From: Herbinix sp.
Lineage (GTDB): Bacteria > Bacillota > Clostridia > Lachnospirales > Lachnospiraceae
Direction: 5' to 3'
Assembly (NCBI GenBank): GCA_028691795.1
Contig: JAQUYQ010000001.1
Coordinates: 1 to 64,000, forward strand
Length of the DNA: 64,000 nucleotides
Part shown: in pieces, positions 25,537 to 37,400 of the stretch
Layout of the letters: every line of letters begins with the position of its first letter
Position numbering within the stretch: position 1 is the stretch's first letter
Made by a program: the position numbers and the translations under genes
Notes under the pieces: generated by a model
What the model was told of the DNA's origin: nothing
What the model saw: the letters and a program-made list of their open reading frames with translations, nothing else
Database searches by the model: none

Positions 25537-28500
25537 TCAGCGTTTATTAAATTCGATCGCATTCAACGATGAATTATATACTATGTCAATCTTATCATTT
25601 AAAATTACCTTATTAGTAGCAACTTTATCAATTGTAACAGCTTCAGAATTAGCTGTAATATTTTTATCACCGATACCAACTACTGGATAAGCTCCAGCGG
25701 TATTTATTTTAAGTTTCTGAGTACCAGTACCAATTGTTTGATCGGTATTGATATCTCTTTGTACATATTTATCCGGAGTTTTACCACCTAATTTAGAAGA
25801 ATCAGAAGACACAGAAGCCGTATAAGGCTCATAACCCGCTTCCGATGATAATTTAGTTGTATCTTTAACCATATACATATTACCGGTATCATTTTCTTTA
25901 ACAGTATCGCCCAACTGCACAGTTGTAGTTGTTAGAGCAAACCGAGCTGCTGTATTAGCAACGTTAACCAATCTTTCCAAAGCAGATTTAGGAAGATTAG
26001 CTTCTGCTATAGTACCAGTTATTCTGGTAGCTGCTATAGTAGAAGCATTAATACGGGTTTCCATAGCAGTCATTTCAGCCGTAAGATTTGTATTAAGAGT
26101 ATTAATAGCTGTTGTACTGTCTGTAGCAACAGTGTTTATCTGCTCTTTTAATTCCTTTTCCAAAGAATCAATGGAGCTATTAATGTCATCCAATACATCC
26201 TCATTAACTCCAGAGGAACCAGAAGACGCCTTCATCAACTTCGAAGAATCCACTTCTCCAAAGAGATACTTTAACCGTCTCTTCTTTTCATCCTCAGAAT
26301 CAAAAGGATAATTGATGGTTATATTAGGATTATAAAGAGTTTTAGTCTTCGTGTTAAAAATGATAATATCATTTTCATTATAAGAAGCTACCTCGGATAC
26401 ACCACCCATGATAATAATATTATCACCATACATAGCAGAAGCTGCATTAGTGCGAGTAGCTAAACCAACAGATGCTAAAGTAACAGAAGTAGTTACTTTA
26501 TTTGCTATATCTATACAATGAATAGCATCTAACGTTTCTGGTAAAGCGAAAATAATTATAGAACCATCTGCATTCTTTATAGAATAACAGGTTGGGTTCA
26601 TCATAACCGGATAATATGCAACTATTGAAAATATATTCATTGTTTTTGTGTCTAATGCTCGGATAAAATTACTAGAATATTCTATTCCTGCTGCAATATA
26701 TTTACCGCCAATTAAATATATGATATTATCACTCATCGTCAATCCAATATTGGTAAACTGAATTCTAAATCCAGAAGGATAAGTAAATTCCTCGACCGTC
26801 TGCTTATTAAGATTGAGTTTATAATAATTATTAAGTTTACCAACCATTTGTGGAAACACATATACAAACTCTTTATGAGCAACAGAAGTAGCCTTCTCAA
26901 AATTAAAAGGGATCACCCAATCAATCAAGGAGAATGTATTATTCTTAAAAGTTTTAATTTGGTTTTTATATTTAAGATCCATATTAGACGGTAATACGGC
27001 GTTTGTTGCCGCTGGTGGCTCCACAATAACGTTGACAATTCCCTTGGGTGGGGTTATGGATTGCGGGGCGTATTGGGTTTCGATGGGGGTTTCTAGCTTA
27101 TAAACAACATAAGAACCTTTTAACGTAGCAGTTCCATCAAACCAACTGTTAACAAATGATGTAGCCAAACGAGCATCCATTTCAGCGGCAGTTGGTTCAT
27201 TGCCAGCGCCGAAGTCATTGGTAGTAGGCTCAACTACTACATACTGCACTTCTAACACTTTGCCGGTGGTTGAAGACGCGTCTGCATAATACTGATAAAT
27301 TCGAATATCATAAATATCAGTTGTTGGTGTAATAATTGCCGCTATATCGTACCATTGGTTTTGAACCGGATTAAAAACTGTAGAAAATTGCTTGTCAACT
27401 GCGGCTGATGTACAAAACGCAGAAATGCGTATAGCTTCTGCATTAGTAACTCTAAAACGTAATTTCCCAAAATACTTATTGTTAGCTATCTTTGTACCAA
27501 ACGTGTTTTGCGCACCAGCATATGCAACAGCGCCTGTTCCTGTTACCACTAATGTATTATTTGCGGATGATAACGTACTACTTTTGGCTATCCACCCTGT
27601 AGTTCCGTTGCTAAAATCTCCGTTAGCAACAAGATTAGCAACCTGCTTTTGAGGCGTCAAATTACCAGTAGATGACCTATAAGTGCTTGGTATCGGTTCG
27701 TTGTTATAGCTCTCAATTACAGCGTCGCCTTGGATAGCTTTGCCTGTTATGGGGTTAAAACTGTCGTTTTCCCACAAATCACATGGCGTTACAAGCGTGG
27801 AGGGGTTGGTGTAGTGGGAGTAGGGGGTGGTAGTGGAGCCAAGTTCAATTTGAATATCATCAAAGCTATTTGATGTAGTGGAATTTACATTATAAGATGA
27901 AAATAATACTACCCAAACAAAATTAGCTGTTGGTGTAAATGTTCTGGATTTTAACCCAATGCCTGCAAAAGACCTTAGATTTTGTGGCAAAGCCGCGCTT
28001 GGTATTGGATAAATACCATCAACAATTACCATTGCGCACTTTGTGGTCTGATCGCCAGAAATTTCGGCGGCATTATAAGATATATTGTATAAAGTGTTTT
28101 TTATTAGTGGTACTTTATAAATCACTCTCTTGAATGTGCCGTTAGTTCCACTAACTTTAATGCCGGTGGCAGTCTCTTCGATACTGGTCTCTCCGCTTAT
28201 AAAAGCCGCGTTAGCGTTTTTATTAAAATAGTTTTTTTCTATGAACGATATGCTTGTCCCCGCCGGCAAACACACCGGCATAATCGGTGCTTCGGAGGTG
28301 GGATCTGGTGTGTAAGGCTCGTATGGTAGATTCACAGAACCGTTGGTTAATTGTGGAGTAAATGTTAAAGAATTTGTTATTGAATATGATTTATTAATAA
28401 ATATAAATATTTTATAATTATAAGTCGCCGAATCAGAAGAAGAAATTGTAAATGTTGCACCTGATCCATAGTCCCGAACAACAGAACCTTGAAATGTACT

Positions 28501-31332
28501 TCCTATATAGAAATCTACACCAAACCAATAAGTACTAATACTTCCCCCCGACGCACATCCATTTATTCGATAAGTTCCTGGGCCAAATTTATAATTATTA
28601 TCAGGACCACAACACCAAAATTGAGATGAATCTCCTGAACCGTTTTGTGTTCCGGTAGCAATTATTATTCCATTATTATCTGTAAAAGTAATTCCATTGT
28701 GAGTCCGAGTAGTTTGAGCGTATGGGTATGGAAGGATGTTTTGTCCAAGTTTACTTTGATATCCATTACCAAATATAGTAGCATCTATAACAAGCTCTCC
28801 ACTGGAATCATCCACGCTCCAACCACCATCGGTTTGGTTATATTGGGATACGTTGCATACCATAGCCGTGGTTTCTTCACCATTAATTTTAACATTAACT
28901 GGTGTTATATCCATTTGATTGGTTTTAATACTACCATAAGAATCCCATTTATTTTTAATTAAATCTAATTTAGTAACATTAACATCGGTTACTGGGCCTT
29001 TATGAAGAAAATTATAAAGTTCATTTTTAAATACTATTGATTTAGCTTTAGTCATATTATAAGGAAGTGTTAAATCCTTAGGATGTAAAGAAGAAATAGC
29101 TAAATTAGTATCTGAAGAGTTATCGTTGTATAGATACCCGATAGAATTATAATTAGAATCGAATTCATCGGAGAATTCCTTTGTTTCAATGCTATCGGGT
29201 AATAAGACATCTGCGTAGAATGGCGCAGTTACATCTGTTTTTTGTAAGAAAATATATATTTTATCATTAACCGCCAAAGCAGTATTAATTCTAGATGCAA
29301 TTGTGAGAGAATCATAAGAAATGGTCCCATTGCTGATATCATATATACAGATCATATCTACAATTGAAGAACTGGAGTTAGATCCACCGTATATATAAAT
29401 TTTATCATTAATCAATAATGATGAGTCTGGACCCGCATCCTTGATAGTTATATTGTTTCCAAACTGAGGTCCGGCTGTGAATGTGTTTGTCGATATATCT
29501 AGAATGTGATTTGAATTAGTCGACCCTCCAATTATGTATAATTTATTATTATATACCTTTACACATCCGCCACTTTTAATATTGGGCAGATTTATTAGAG
29601 ACCATGTATTAGATACTATATCATATATTTCAACACTATTTAAATAAACTGGCGTTCCTGACTCCGAATAATCTCCACCGATTATATAAATTTTACCATT
29701 ATTTATTTCGCACATGAACCGAGTTCGGGCTATAGAAAAATTGGCACTCGTAGATAATGTATTATTGGTTATATCATATATAAGCATATAATTATAATTA
29801 CTTGTAATTATATAAATCTTATTATTATAGAGAAAAGATCTCGTATGGACATTGGTATAAAGTAATCTCGAATCGGTGATTTTATTCGTTACTGTCTTAG
29901 TAGACGGGTTAAATTCACGTATTTCTGCTCTTTTTCCACCAATAATATAAATTTTGTTATTATGAACAATGGAAGTGTGATATACCATAGATGAAGACAT
30001 CTTTGCCTCGGTTTCCCAGACCATATTAACTGTATCATATGAATATATATCGGAAATATTAGCAAAACCGTTATTCCCACCAATCATATAAATTTTATTT
30101 CCTATGACAGTATATGTCGAATATAATGATGGTACGGGCCTGTGAAAATATGTAACAAAAGATCCATCCGATTTATTTCTAACTTCCACTGTTGAGAGTC
30201 TATTGTTATTTTTATAAATCGTGATTAAATTTCCGGTGTTTTTATTATATCGAAGCGCAGTCTGATTATTGGAAAGTTTATTAGTATTAATTAGATTTGA
30301 ATTTATATTTTTAAATCTTGGACTAGTAATACCCATACAAAATGAATGATTTTGATTGTGAAAGTTTCCTATTTTATTAAGTATATCAGAAGACATCGGA
30401 GATATACTATAGCAATAACTACTTACTTCTTGGTTATAAACAAAAGTTAACCGCTGTAACTTCATATTTATCTTATAGAATTTGTCTTTGATAATTGAAG
30501 TTGGTAATCCATTTGGTAATATCATAGTGGGGTATGTATTAAGCGGTTTATTATAACTGCTTAATCCCACATCTTTCGCATCTTCTTTTTTATAAAAAGA
30601 GAATAATATAGGAGTAGCATTCATAAAATCATCGGTTAATGCCCATCCTGTATTGGAGAAATATATCTTTTCTCCTCTTAAAGTAATTTCGATGTCACCA
30701 TCGGAATTTATTACCGGAGTGATAGTCGGTAACGTATTAAACCCATTCCAGAATAATTTAGTGGTTTTAATAACGCAAGTGTTTAATGCGTTCTTATAAA
30801 CTGCATTAGAATATGTTAATATATAAGTACCATGTAAAAGGGTATTGATATAGAATCCTTTTTTGTCTTTATCGACAATAGCTACGCTTATAAGATTCTT
30901 CTCACTGGTTATAGCCATGGAGCTAATATTGGGAGTTAACATAGAATTTAAAAAGTCTATATTATCACCCGGTTCGGGTTTATATACTTCTCCCATAGGG
31001 ACAATATAACCAGCTCTTTTACCCATAGGAAACACATCGTCTACGGGTGTGGTTATGTTATGAGAATGCTCGATGGAACCTTGGGTTAAATGATTATAGG
31101 TTTCATCATAATTTTGCCAATGATCTTTTTTGTATTCATCAGCGAAATGAGTTTTGCTACATATTTTAATACTGCTGGTATTAGCATCATTAAAATAGAC
31201 TTTCTCTCCCGCCATGTAATACATACCAGTTTCAAAAGTTTTAATCTGTTGAATATTTGATAATACAGATTTGGTTAATTCACCCTCTGGTGAACTTATT
31301 AAGCTAGAAGCTAATAATTTATCTACAGACAT
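25537..31332 (-). CDS. Giant mosaic tail-fibre protein: kelch propeller, foreign fibre module, coiled coil and fibre tip, 1931 residues
   Basis: ATG 31332 follows TTAAGGAGGTTTATATTT. Order of parts: non-kelch N-terminus (SVDKLLASSLISSPEGEL); about seven kelch blades (IYMIGGNNG, IYIIGGKRA, IYIIGGDYS, LYIIGGSTN, IYIYGGSNS); a non-kelch module of about 620 residues of different composition (see 26990-28880); a few more kelch-like strands (IYLIGGKYI, IIIMGGVSE); a coiled coil (SIDSLEKELKEQINTV); and a C-terminal motif LGDTVKENDTGNMYMVKDTT common in phage tail fibres. The architecture strongly supports a receptor-binding fibre assembled by module exchange. Confidence 0.85.
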   Translation of the reverse strand: MSVDKLLASSLISSPEGELTKSVLSNIQQIKTFETGMYYMAGEKVYFNDANTSSIKICSKTHFADEYKKDHWQNYDETYNHLTQGSIEHSHNITTPVDDVFPMGKRAGYIVPMGEVYKPEPGDNIDFLNSMLTPNISSMAITSEKNLISVAIVDKDKKGFYINTLLHGTYILTYSNAVYKNALNTCVIKTTKLFWNGFNTLPTITPVINSDGDIEITLRGEKIYFSNTGWALTDDFMNATPILFSFYKKEDAKDVGLSSYNKPLNTYPTMILPNGLPTSIIKDKFYKINMKLQRLTFVYNQEVSSYCYSISPMSSDILNKIGNFHNQNHSFCMGITSPRFKNINSNLINTNKLSNNQTALRYNKNTGNLITIYKNNNRLSTVEVRNKSDGSFVTYFHRPVPSLYSTYTVIGNKIYMIGGNNGFANISDIYSYDTVNMVWETEAKMSSSMVYHTSIVHNNKIYIIGGKRAEIREFNPSTKTVTNKITDSRLLYTNVHTRSFLYNNKIYIITSNYNYMLIYDITNNTLSTSANFSIARTRFMCEINNGKIYIIGGDYSESGTPVYLNSVEIYDIVSNTWSLINLPNIKSGGCVKVYNNKLYIIGGSTNSNHILDISTNTFTAGPQFGNNITIKDAGPDSSLLINDKIYIYGGSNSSSSIVDMICIYDISNGTISYDSLTIASRINTALAVNDKIYIFLQKTDVTAPFYADVLLPDSIETKEFSDEFDSNYNSIGYLYNDNSSDTNLAISSLHPKDLTLPYNMTKAKSIVFKNELYNFLHKGPVTDVNVTKLDLIKNKWDSYGSIKTNQMDITPVNVKINGEETTAMVCNVSQYNQTDGGWSVDDSSGELVIDATIFGNGYQSKLGQNILPYPYAQTTRTHNGITFTDNNGIIIATGTQNGSGDSSQFWCCGPDNNYKFGPGTYRINGCASGGSISTYWFGVDFYIGSTFQGSVVRDYGSGATFTISSSDSATYNYKIFIFINKSYSITNSLTFTPQLTNGSVNLPYEPYTPDPTSEAPIMPVCLPAGTSISFIEKNYFNKNANAAFISGETSIEETATGIKVSGTNGTFKRVIYKVPLIKNTLYNISYNAAEISGDQTTKCAMVIVDGIYPIPSAALPQNLRSFAGIGLKSRTFTPTANFVWVVLFSSYNVNSTTSNSFDDIQIELGSTTTPYSHYTNPSTLVTPCDLWENDSFNPITGKAIQGDAVIESYNNEPIPSTYRSSTGNLTPQKQVANLVANGDFSNGTTGWIAKSSTLSSANNTLVVTGTGAVAYAGAQNTFGTKIANNKYFGKLRFRVTNAEAIRISAFCTSAAVDKQFSTVFNPVQNQWYDIAAIITPTTDIYDIRIYQYYADASSTTGKVLEVQYVVVEPTTNDFGAGNEPTAAEMDARLATSFVNSWFDGTATLKGSYVVYKLETPIETQYAPQSITPPKGIVNVIVEPPAATNAVLPSNMDLKYKNQIKTFKNNTFSLIDWVIPFNFEKATSVAHKEFVYVFPQMVGKLNNYYKLNLNKQTVEEFTYPSGFRIQFTNIGLTMSDNIIYLIGGKYIAAGIEYSSNFIRALDTKTMNIFSIVAYYPVMMNPTCYSIKNADGSIIIFALPETLDAIHCIDIANKVTTSVTLASVGLATRTNAASAMYGDNIIIMGGVSEVASYNENDIIIFNTKTKTLYNPNITINYPFDSEDEKKRRLKYLFGEVDSSKLMKASSGSSGVNEDVLDDINSSIDSLEKELKEQINTVATDSTTAINTLNTNLTAEMTAMETRINASTIAATRITGTIAEANLPKSALERLVNVANTAARFALTTTTVQLGDTVKENDTGNMYMVKDTTKLSSEAGYEPYTASVSSDSSKLGGKTPDKYVQRDINTDQTIGTGTQKLKINTAGAYPVVGIGDKNITANSEAVTIDKVATNKVILNDKIDIVYNSSLNAIEFNKR
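26990..28880 (-). other. Inserted, compositionally distinct fibre module within the 1931-residue kelch protein
   Basis: This segment is visibly richer in G and C than the flanking kelch DNA and has no kelch strands. Its product resembles modules of Firmicute prophage tail proteins: GPGTYRINGCASGG, VNLPYEPYTPDPTSEAP, IQIELGSTTTPYSHYTNP, and a carbohydrate-binding-like NLVANGDFSNGTTGW followed by FGAGNEPTAAEMD. The edges are approximate. I infer acquisition by recombination from another phage or prophage. Confidence 0.65.
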
Positions 31333-31404
31333 AAATATAAACCTCCTTAAAATAGTTTATAGATAAGACTTTATCTTATATTAATTAATTGTTTTAAAGC
31401 CTTA

Positions 31405-31444
31405 AAAATAGAAGCATATCTAATTAAAGATATGCTTCTATTTT
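31405..31444 (-). terminator. Terminator after the 2196-residue kelch gene
   Basis: Perfect 17-bp arms (31405-31421 with 31428-31444) with a 6-nt loop, 10 nt beyond the minus-strand stop at 31454. Confidence 0.9.
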
Positions 31445-31453
31445 ATTTGTTAA

Positions 31454-34400
31454 TTAGAGGAATTTAACCTCAGAGTTATTAGCACTACCAACAGGGACTT
31501 TTTCGAAATACGGTATTTCGAATGGATGATCACTGAAGGTGTCGATTATGGGATCATAGATTTGCATCCCTTTTATGGCAAAGGTTGTAGATGGGGTATT
31601 GCGATTTAACATAACTGTTTTTATTATATAAATTTTATTTTTATATAAAAAGACCTCAGGAGTATCAAATGTATAATCAGCGTGTAGTGGGATTTTCTTA
31701 ATCCATCGCTCATCATCAATACTAAACACCTTCAGTTTATCGGCATTTTTTGTTATTTGGCAATATCCATAGAAATTATATGATTGATTATCAAAAATTA
31801 CACACGGACACCCTTGGGAATTATACTCCAATGGAGAACTATAACTCCATTTTTTTTCTATAATATCATATATAATTACATTTATTCTGTTTTCCGAGTG
31901 TGAAGAGCCAAAAACATATATTCTATCACCCGCTATACTATATGTTGCCCACCTTAAATCGAATGGTAAACTGGGCTCTTCTCCCCAATAATCATTTTCT
32001 ATATCATATGAATACATAGTGTTTAAAGTATTTGATGCATTTTGGCCACCGACTATATATATTTTACCGGTATGAATAGCATTAGTGGGTATAAATGACC
32101 TAATCTCTATTGGTGAATTTTTACCACTCAACCACGAATTGTTCTTAATATCATATATTTGTACCAATTGAGAGGCGTCCGTTCCTCCTATTAAGTATAT
32201 TTTATCTCTATATAAACCAAAACACGCCCCATAAAATGCTGTAGGGACTGCAATGTTCATAGTTTCCCATGTGTTTTTTATTATATTATATTTTTTGACT
32301 GTTTGAAGTGTGGCAACGTTTAAATGAGCCCCACTCAATTCAAATATCTCTCCATTTGATTCAACTCTACCACCATGAAAGAGATTAATATCAGCAAGAG
32401 AGAAATCTTCCCTCTTATCACCCATATAACTAAACTTCAAATCTATATTATCTTTAACCTCTATAAGATTCAAAGTACCATCTTTAATAAAAGCAAAAGA
32501 ATTTTTATATTTAAAGAGATTGACTCCTTCAATGAAGTGAAACTCGCCTGTTAACACATTACGCAGATAAGCGTATTCGGGTGTGTTTAAACAGATATAA
32601 GTGCCTATCATAAAAGAAGATTTTGTGTTATAAAGAGTTTCCATAAGAGCCATATCAAATCTTCGAAATCCTTTAGTTCTTTCGACAGAATAATATATGT
32701 AGTTTTTATCATTAAATCGAATTCCGTGAGCATTATTCGTTATACTATAAGGACGGGTTTCCATATCACATGTATTAGGATTCCATACTCTAGGAGGTTG
32801 AATATCGCTATCGACGATGACAGTATTTCTAAATTCCCCGAGGGCGCAATTATGATGTAAGAATTGACTGTCGGAAGGTTTATCGATCATCGTATTATTA
32901 GCAATATTATAAATTTCTATATTGTTAATTGCACTAATGGTATTAAGTTCTGTTGTTGAACTTGTATAACCATTGATTATGTAGATTTTATCTCCTTGGA
33001 GTTTTGCTACATACTCATATCGCTGAGTCTTTAGGTCTGCTCCATATGACCATGTATTAGATAGTATGTCATATATTTGGGCTTTCTTACTACATTGTGA
33101 TTTAGTGGAATCAAAAGATAATCTTCCCCCAAATACATAGATTTTATTATTATACAAGATAGGATATATTAGATCGACTCTAACTAATGGAGGTGCTCCA
33201 TATGACCAGGTATTAGTTATCATATCATAAATAAATAGTTTTTGAATAATATAAGGAGAAGTATTATTTCTTCCGCCGATAAAGTATATTTTATTATTAT
33301 GAAATATCGGTTTAGCATAAAAGAATAACTCAGGCGGATTAGCTAATTGGGAATATCTATTAGTGAATATATTGTAATTATAAGCACTAATACCACCAGT
33401 TTGATTGGTTGGTCCAAATATAGCATTTTCACCACTCATCATTCCTTGAGACGTAGAAGATGATGGATTAACCGGAGGCTCCATCAAATCTTTATAAGGA
33501 CTCATATAATAGTCGTTACATATGGTATAACTTTCATTGGTTATTGTGTTATTCATATGATAATATGAGGTTTGTTTATGATAAGTGGATCTATCTTCTA
33601 AAGTAAAACCTTTAATGATGCCATTATCTATAGTAAATTCTTTATCATAAAGTCGGAGATCTATACATTGAACGTTTTTCTGTATAACACAATATGAGTC
33701 TTTACCTCCAATGACGTAGAATTTACCATCGCCTAAACAATATCCAGCTTCTTGAGCTCCATATAACGCGGTATTAAATTGAACTGCTTCCTTATTTCTG
33801 GGATTATATATCCATAATATATCGTTATTAGTATATCCCCAACCCCCAAAGAGATAAATGTAATCATTATATGCAACAACATTCGCGGTTCCTATTGCTG
33901 TTGGTAGTGTGCCTTCATCATACCACACACCGTTTTTGTATCCATATATATGTGAGAATGTTGTATTAACAGCATCATATCCTCCAAAACAGAATATTTC
34001 CGGATATGATCCCCATAATACACCACTAGCACTTCTTTGATTTACGGGTGCAATTTTTGATGATGTATAATCTGCCCACGTGTTTGCTTCAATATTATAC
34101 TCAAAGTGATTTTTTGTCACCGATGGAGAATCATCATACCCAAATAAACAATAAACAACCCCATTATATTCAACACATAGGAAATCATGAATTGCAGATG
34201 GCATATTCGCTCCAGTAGACCACGTATTTGAAAGAATATCATATATATAGGTTTTATTTGATGAGCTACTATATGTTGTTCCAGCAAATATATAAATTTT
34301 ATCTTTGTATAGGACACTTTTATGATGAATGAGACTTATCGGCATTGGTTCACCAAAATCCCATGTATTAGTTATAGTATCATAAATTTGTAGTGTATTT

Positions 34401-37400
34401 AAACGATCGCTTTGAGTGGCTGTTTCATTCTTCAAACCACCAAATACATATATCTTCTTATTATAATATTGAGCAGTTGTATCCTCTGCTGGAAATGGCA
34501 TCTCGGATATAACTTCCCATTCTCTTTTAGTTTCATATTGTTTATCTTCCGTATAAAGAAGGTTATCATATATTTTACCATTATTATAAAACGCTTTGTG
34601 ATTAGCCCCTTTATAAAAGAATGGTATATCGGTTTTAGAAGTTTTAATAGAATTTTTTATATTGATATCCAAATAATTATAAACGTTATTTGAGTTATGA
34701 GTAATAACCAAATGATTCTGGTTAAGATTCATATTGATTTTACTTGCATCTGCTTTTATATCTGAAGATGGTATTGTTATATATTGATATTCATTAGTAA
34801 TAGGATCTAATATAGAAACTCCATAATTATCCAGCATGTCAATCTCTTGAATTGTGTAGTTATTGGCAGTTTCTGATGTTCTACCACCAAATAAATAGAA
34901 CTTATTGTTTATATATCCGACGTTATGATGGGTTCTTCCGATTAAACTGGTATTTATATATGATATTATATTTGTATTAATATCATATCTTTGAACATTA
35001 AGAGATCCGATAGATCCGCCGATATAATATATTTTTTCATTTATAATATAAGCATCCACCCATCGGCCGTTTACTGTTGTCATATAATTTGATGAATAAG
35101 TCCAAGTTTCTGAAAATGTATTAAAAATACAAATACGAGATATTCCACCATTATTAAAATATATTTTATCTCCGTATACTACCGCGAATTGACCGATAAA
35201 AGTATAATCACAATCAGGACCATATTTCCAGGTATTTGATGATATATCATATATTTGAGTTTTTCGAGTTGATGTTGGGGTAGCATAATCCCCGATTTCA
35301 CCACCGGATATATATATCTTACCATTATGATAAGCCCCAGATGGATATCTTGCACCAGTCAACATATTTGATTTATTTTCCCATGTGTCGGTTAATATAT
35401 CATATACCTGAACTAGATTTGATATTTCATAAGTACCACCGCTTACCGAATATAAACCCCCTATGACATATATTTTATTATCGACCAATACTGAATAATG
35501 CCATCTTGTATTTTTAGACCCCGAATTATTGGCAGTTCTCCATGTATCTGTAGCGATATCATATATACCAATGGTTGCATTATTGTTATAATTTCCACCT
35601 ATTGTATATATTCTTCCTTCATGGATATGAGCAGTAAGAGAATGTCTTCCGGAAGAATCACTTGAGCTAACTTTGTATTCTTTAGTCGTCGTATCATATA
35701 TTAAAATATTATTATATGAAACTGATATATTATCATAACCATGGACTATATATATATATCGATCATCAGATACCAATGGAGCATACATTCTATCTGATAC
35801 ACCCCCAGTATCTGTGGTAGTTATATCAAAATTGCTAGTTTTATAATTAGGAATCAAATCAGATACAAACTTTCCATCCATGAAGTTCTTATATAAGTCC
35901 ACATTATCCAATACTAAATTAGGACTAATTTCATTATGAAGTTTTGATTTATATTCCTCAATACTCATTGGAAGAGGTCTATCCTCAAAGTCTATTTTAA
36001 TATCATCGTGGAAATTCATCCAACTATCATTGTCTATATCATAGACAAATATTTTAGAATATAAAGAGTTTATCGCAATATAGTCCCCAAAGCAAAATAT
36101 TTTATTTCCGATTATATTGGCACCAACCATACCAACAAATGGAATGTATTTTGTTTCATATTCGTCTTTATTTACATCATAAACATACATAATACCTTCC
36201 CATTTTCCAGAATATCCAGATATTAGATATATCTTATCTCCATGAACAACAGTTTGCATTAGTCTGATACTCATAGGAAGATTTTTCTTAATAAACCATT
36301 TAGAAAGCGCTATATCATACATATAACAATTATTCAAATAAGTTGTAGTATCACTAGTTCCACCGAATGTAAATATCTTATCATGATATAATACGGTTGC
36401 ATTTAACATCAACCTAGTTCCTGTTGGATGTGTTAAAGTCGTCCATGTATTTGTGACAAAATTATATTTTCTAAAGCTGGTATCTGAACTATGACCGTTT
36501 GTGATATATAATTCATCACCATAGATAACGGGTTGAGTATTCATAAATGGTACGGGTGTAGTACCACCACTAGACCATGAATCGGTTCCAATATCGTATA
36601 TTTCGATATTGGAGATATATATTGATCCTGTATAACCACCGAAGCAATATATCTTACCAGAATATTTGGCTACTATTGTATATCGAGTAGGAGTTGGTTT
36701 AGGAGCACCCATTCTCCATATATTGTGCTTGATATCATATATCTGAACCATAGATGACGTAGGGGTACCTTTATTACGCCAAGAACCACCGATGAAATAT
36801 ATTTTGTTCTTATAAGATATGGAATTCATCGTTCCATATACGTTATATATAGATCTTTTAAACGATAGATCTTTCATACTTATTAGATCTATTTTAAAAT
36901 AAGCAAAATTAAGAAGATGAGAAATGGCACTATCGTCCAAAAAATCGGAACTTGATCTTACCGCGCCATAACCGTTTAATAAAAATAGATAATTTTTGTA
37001 TATTATACTTTGAGCCATATATATGTAGTTATTGAGTTCATATATATCGCTCCATTTTCCGCTGGATAGATCATAAAATTCAAAAGATTCTTCCGCATAT
37101 AAATATTTATCAATACCATTTGAATTTTCGGGATCTGAAACTATATTGCTTCCCAATCCCCCAACCACATATATTCGGTTTTTATAATATATAACATTAG
37201 ACCATCTTCTTGGTTTATTCATCACTTCTAAATTTTTCAATTTAGTGATCGGCTCAAGATATTCAATATCTAGATCAATCTCGATAAAAGTATTTGTACT
37301 TTTATCGGAATCTGTGCCACCAATTATATATAGTTTATTATTAACACCAATAAAGGAGCAAGATCCTGTATCAAATTCATATGCAACATATTCATCGATT

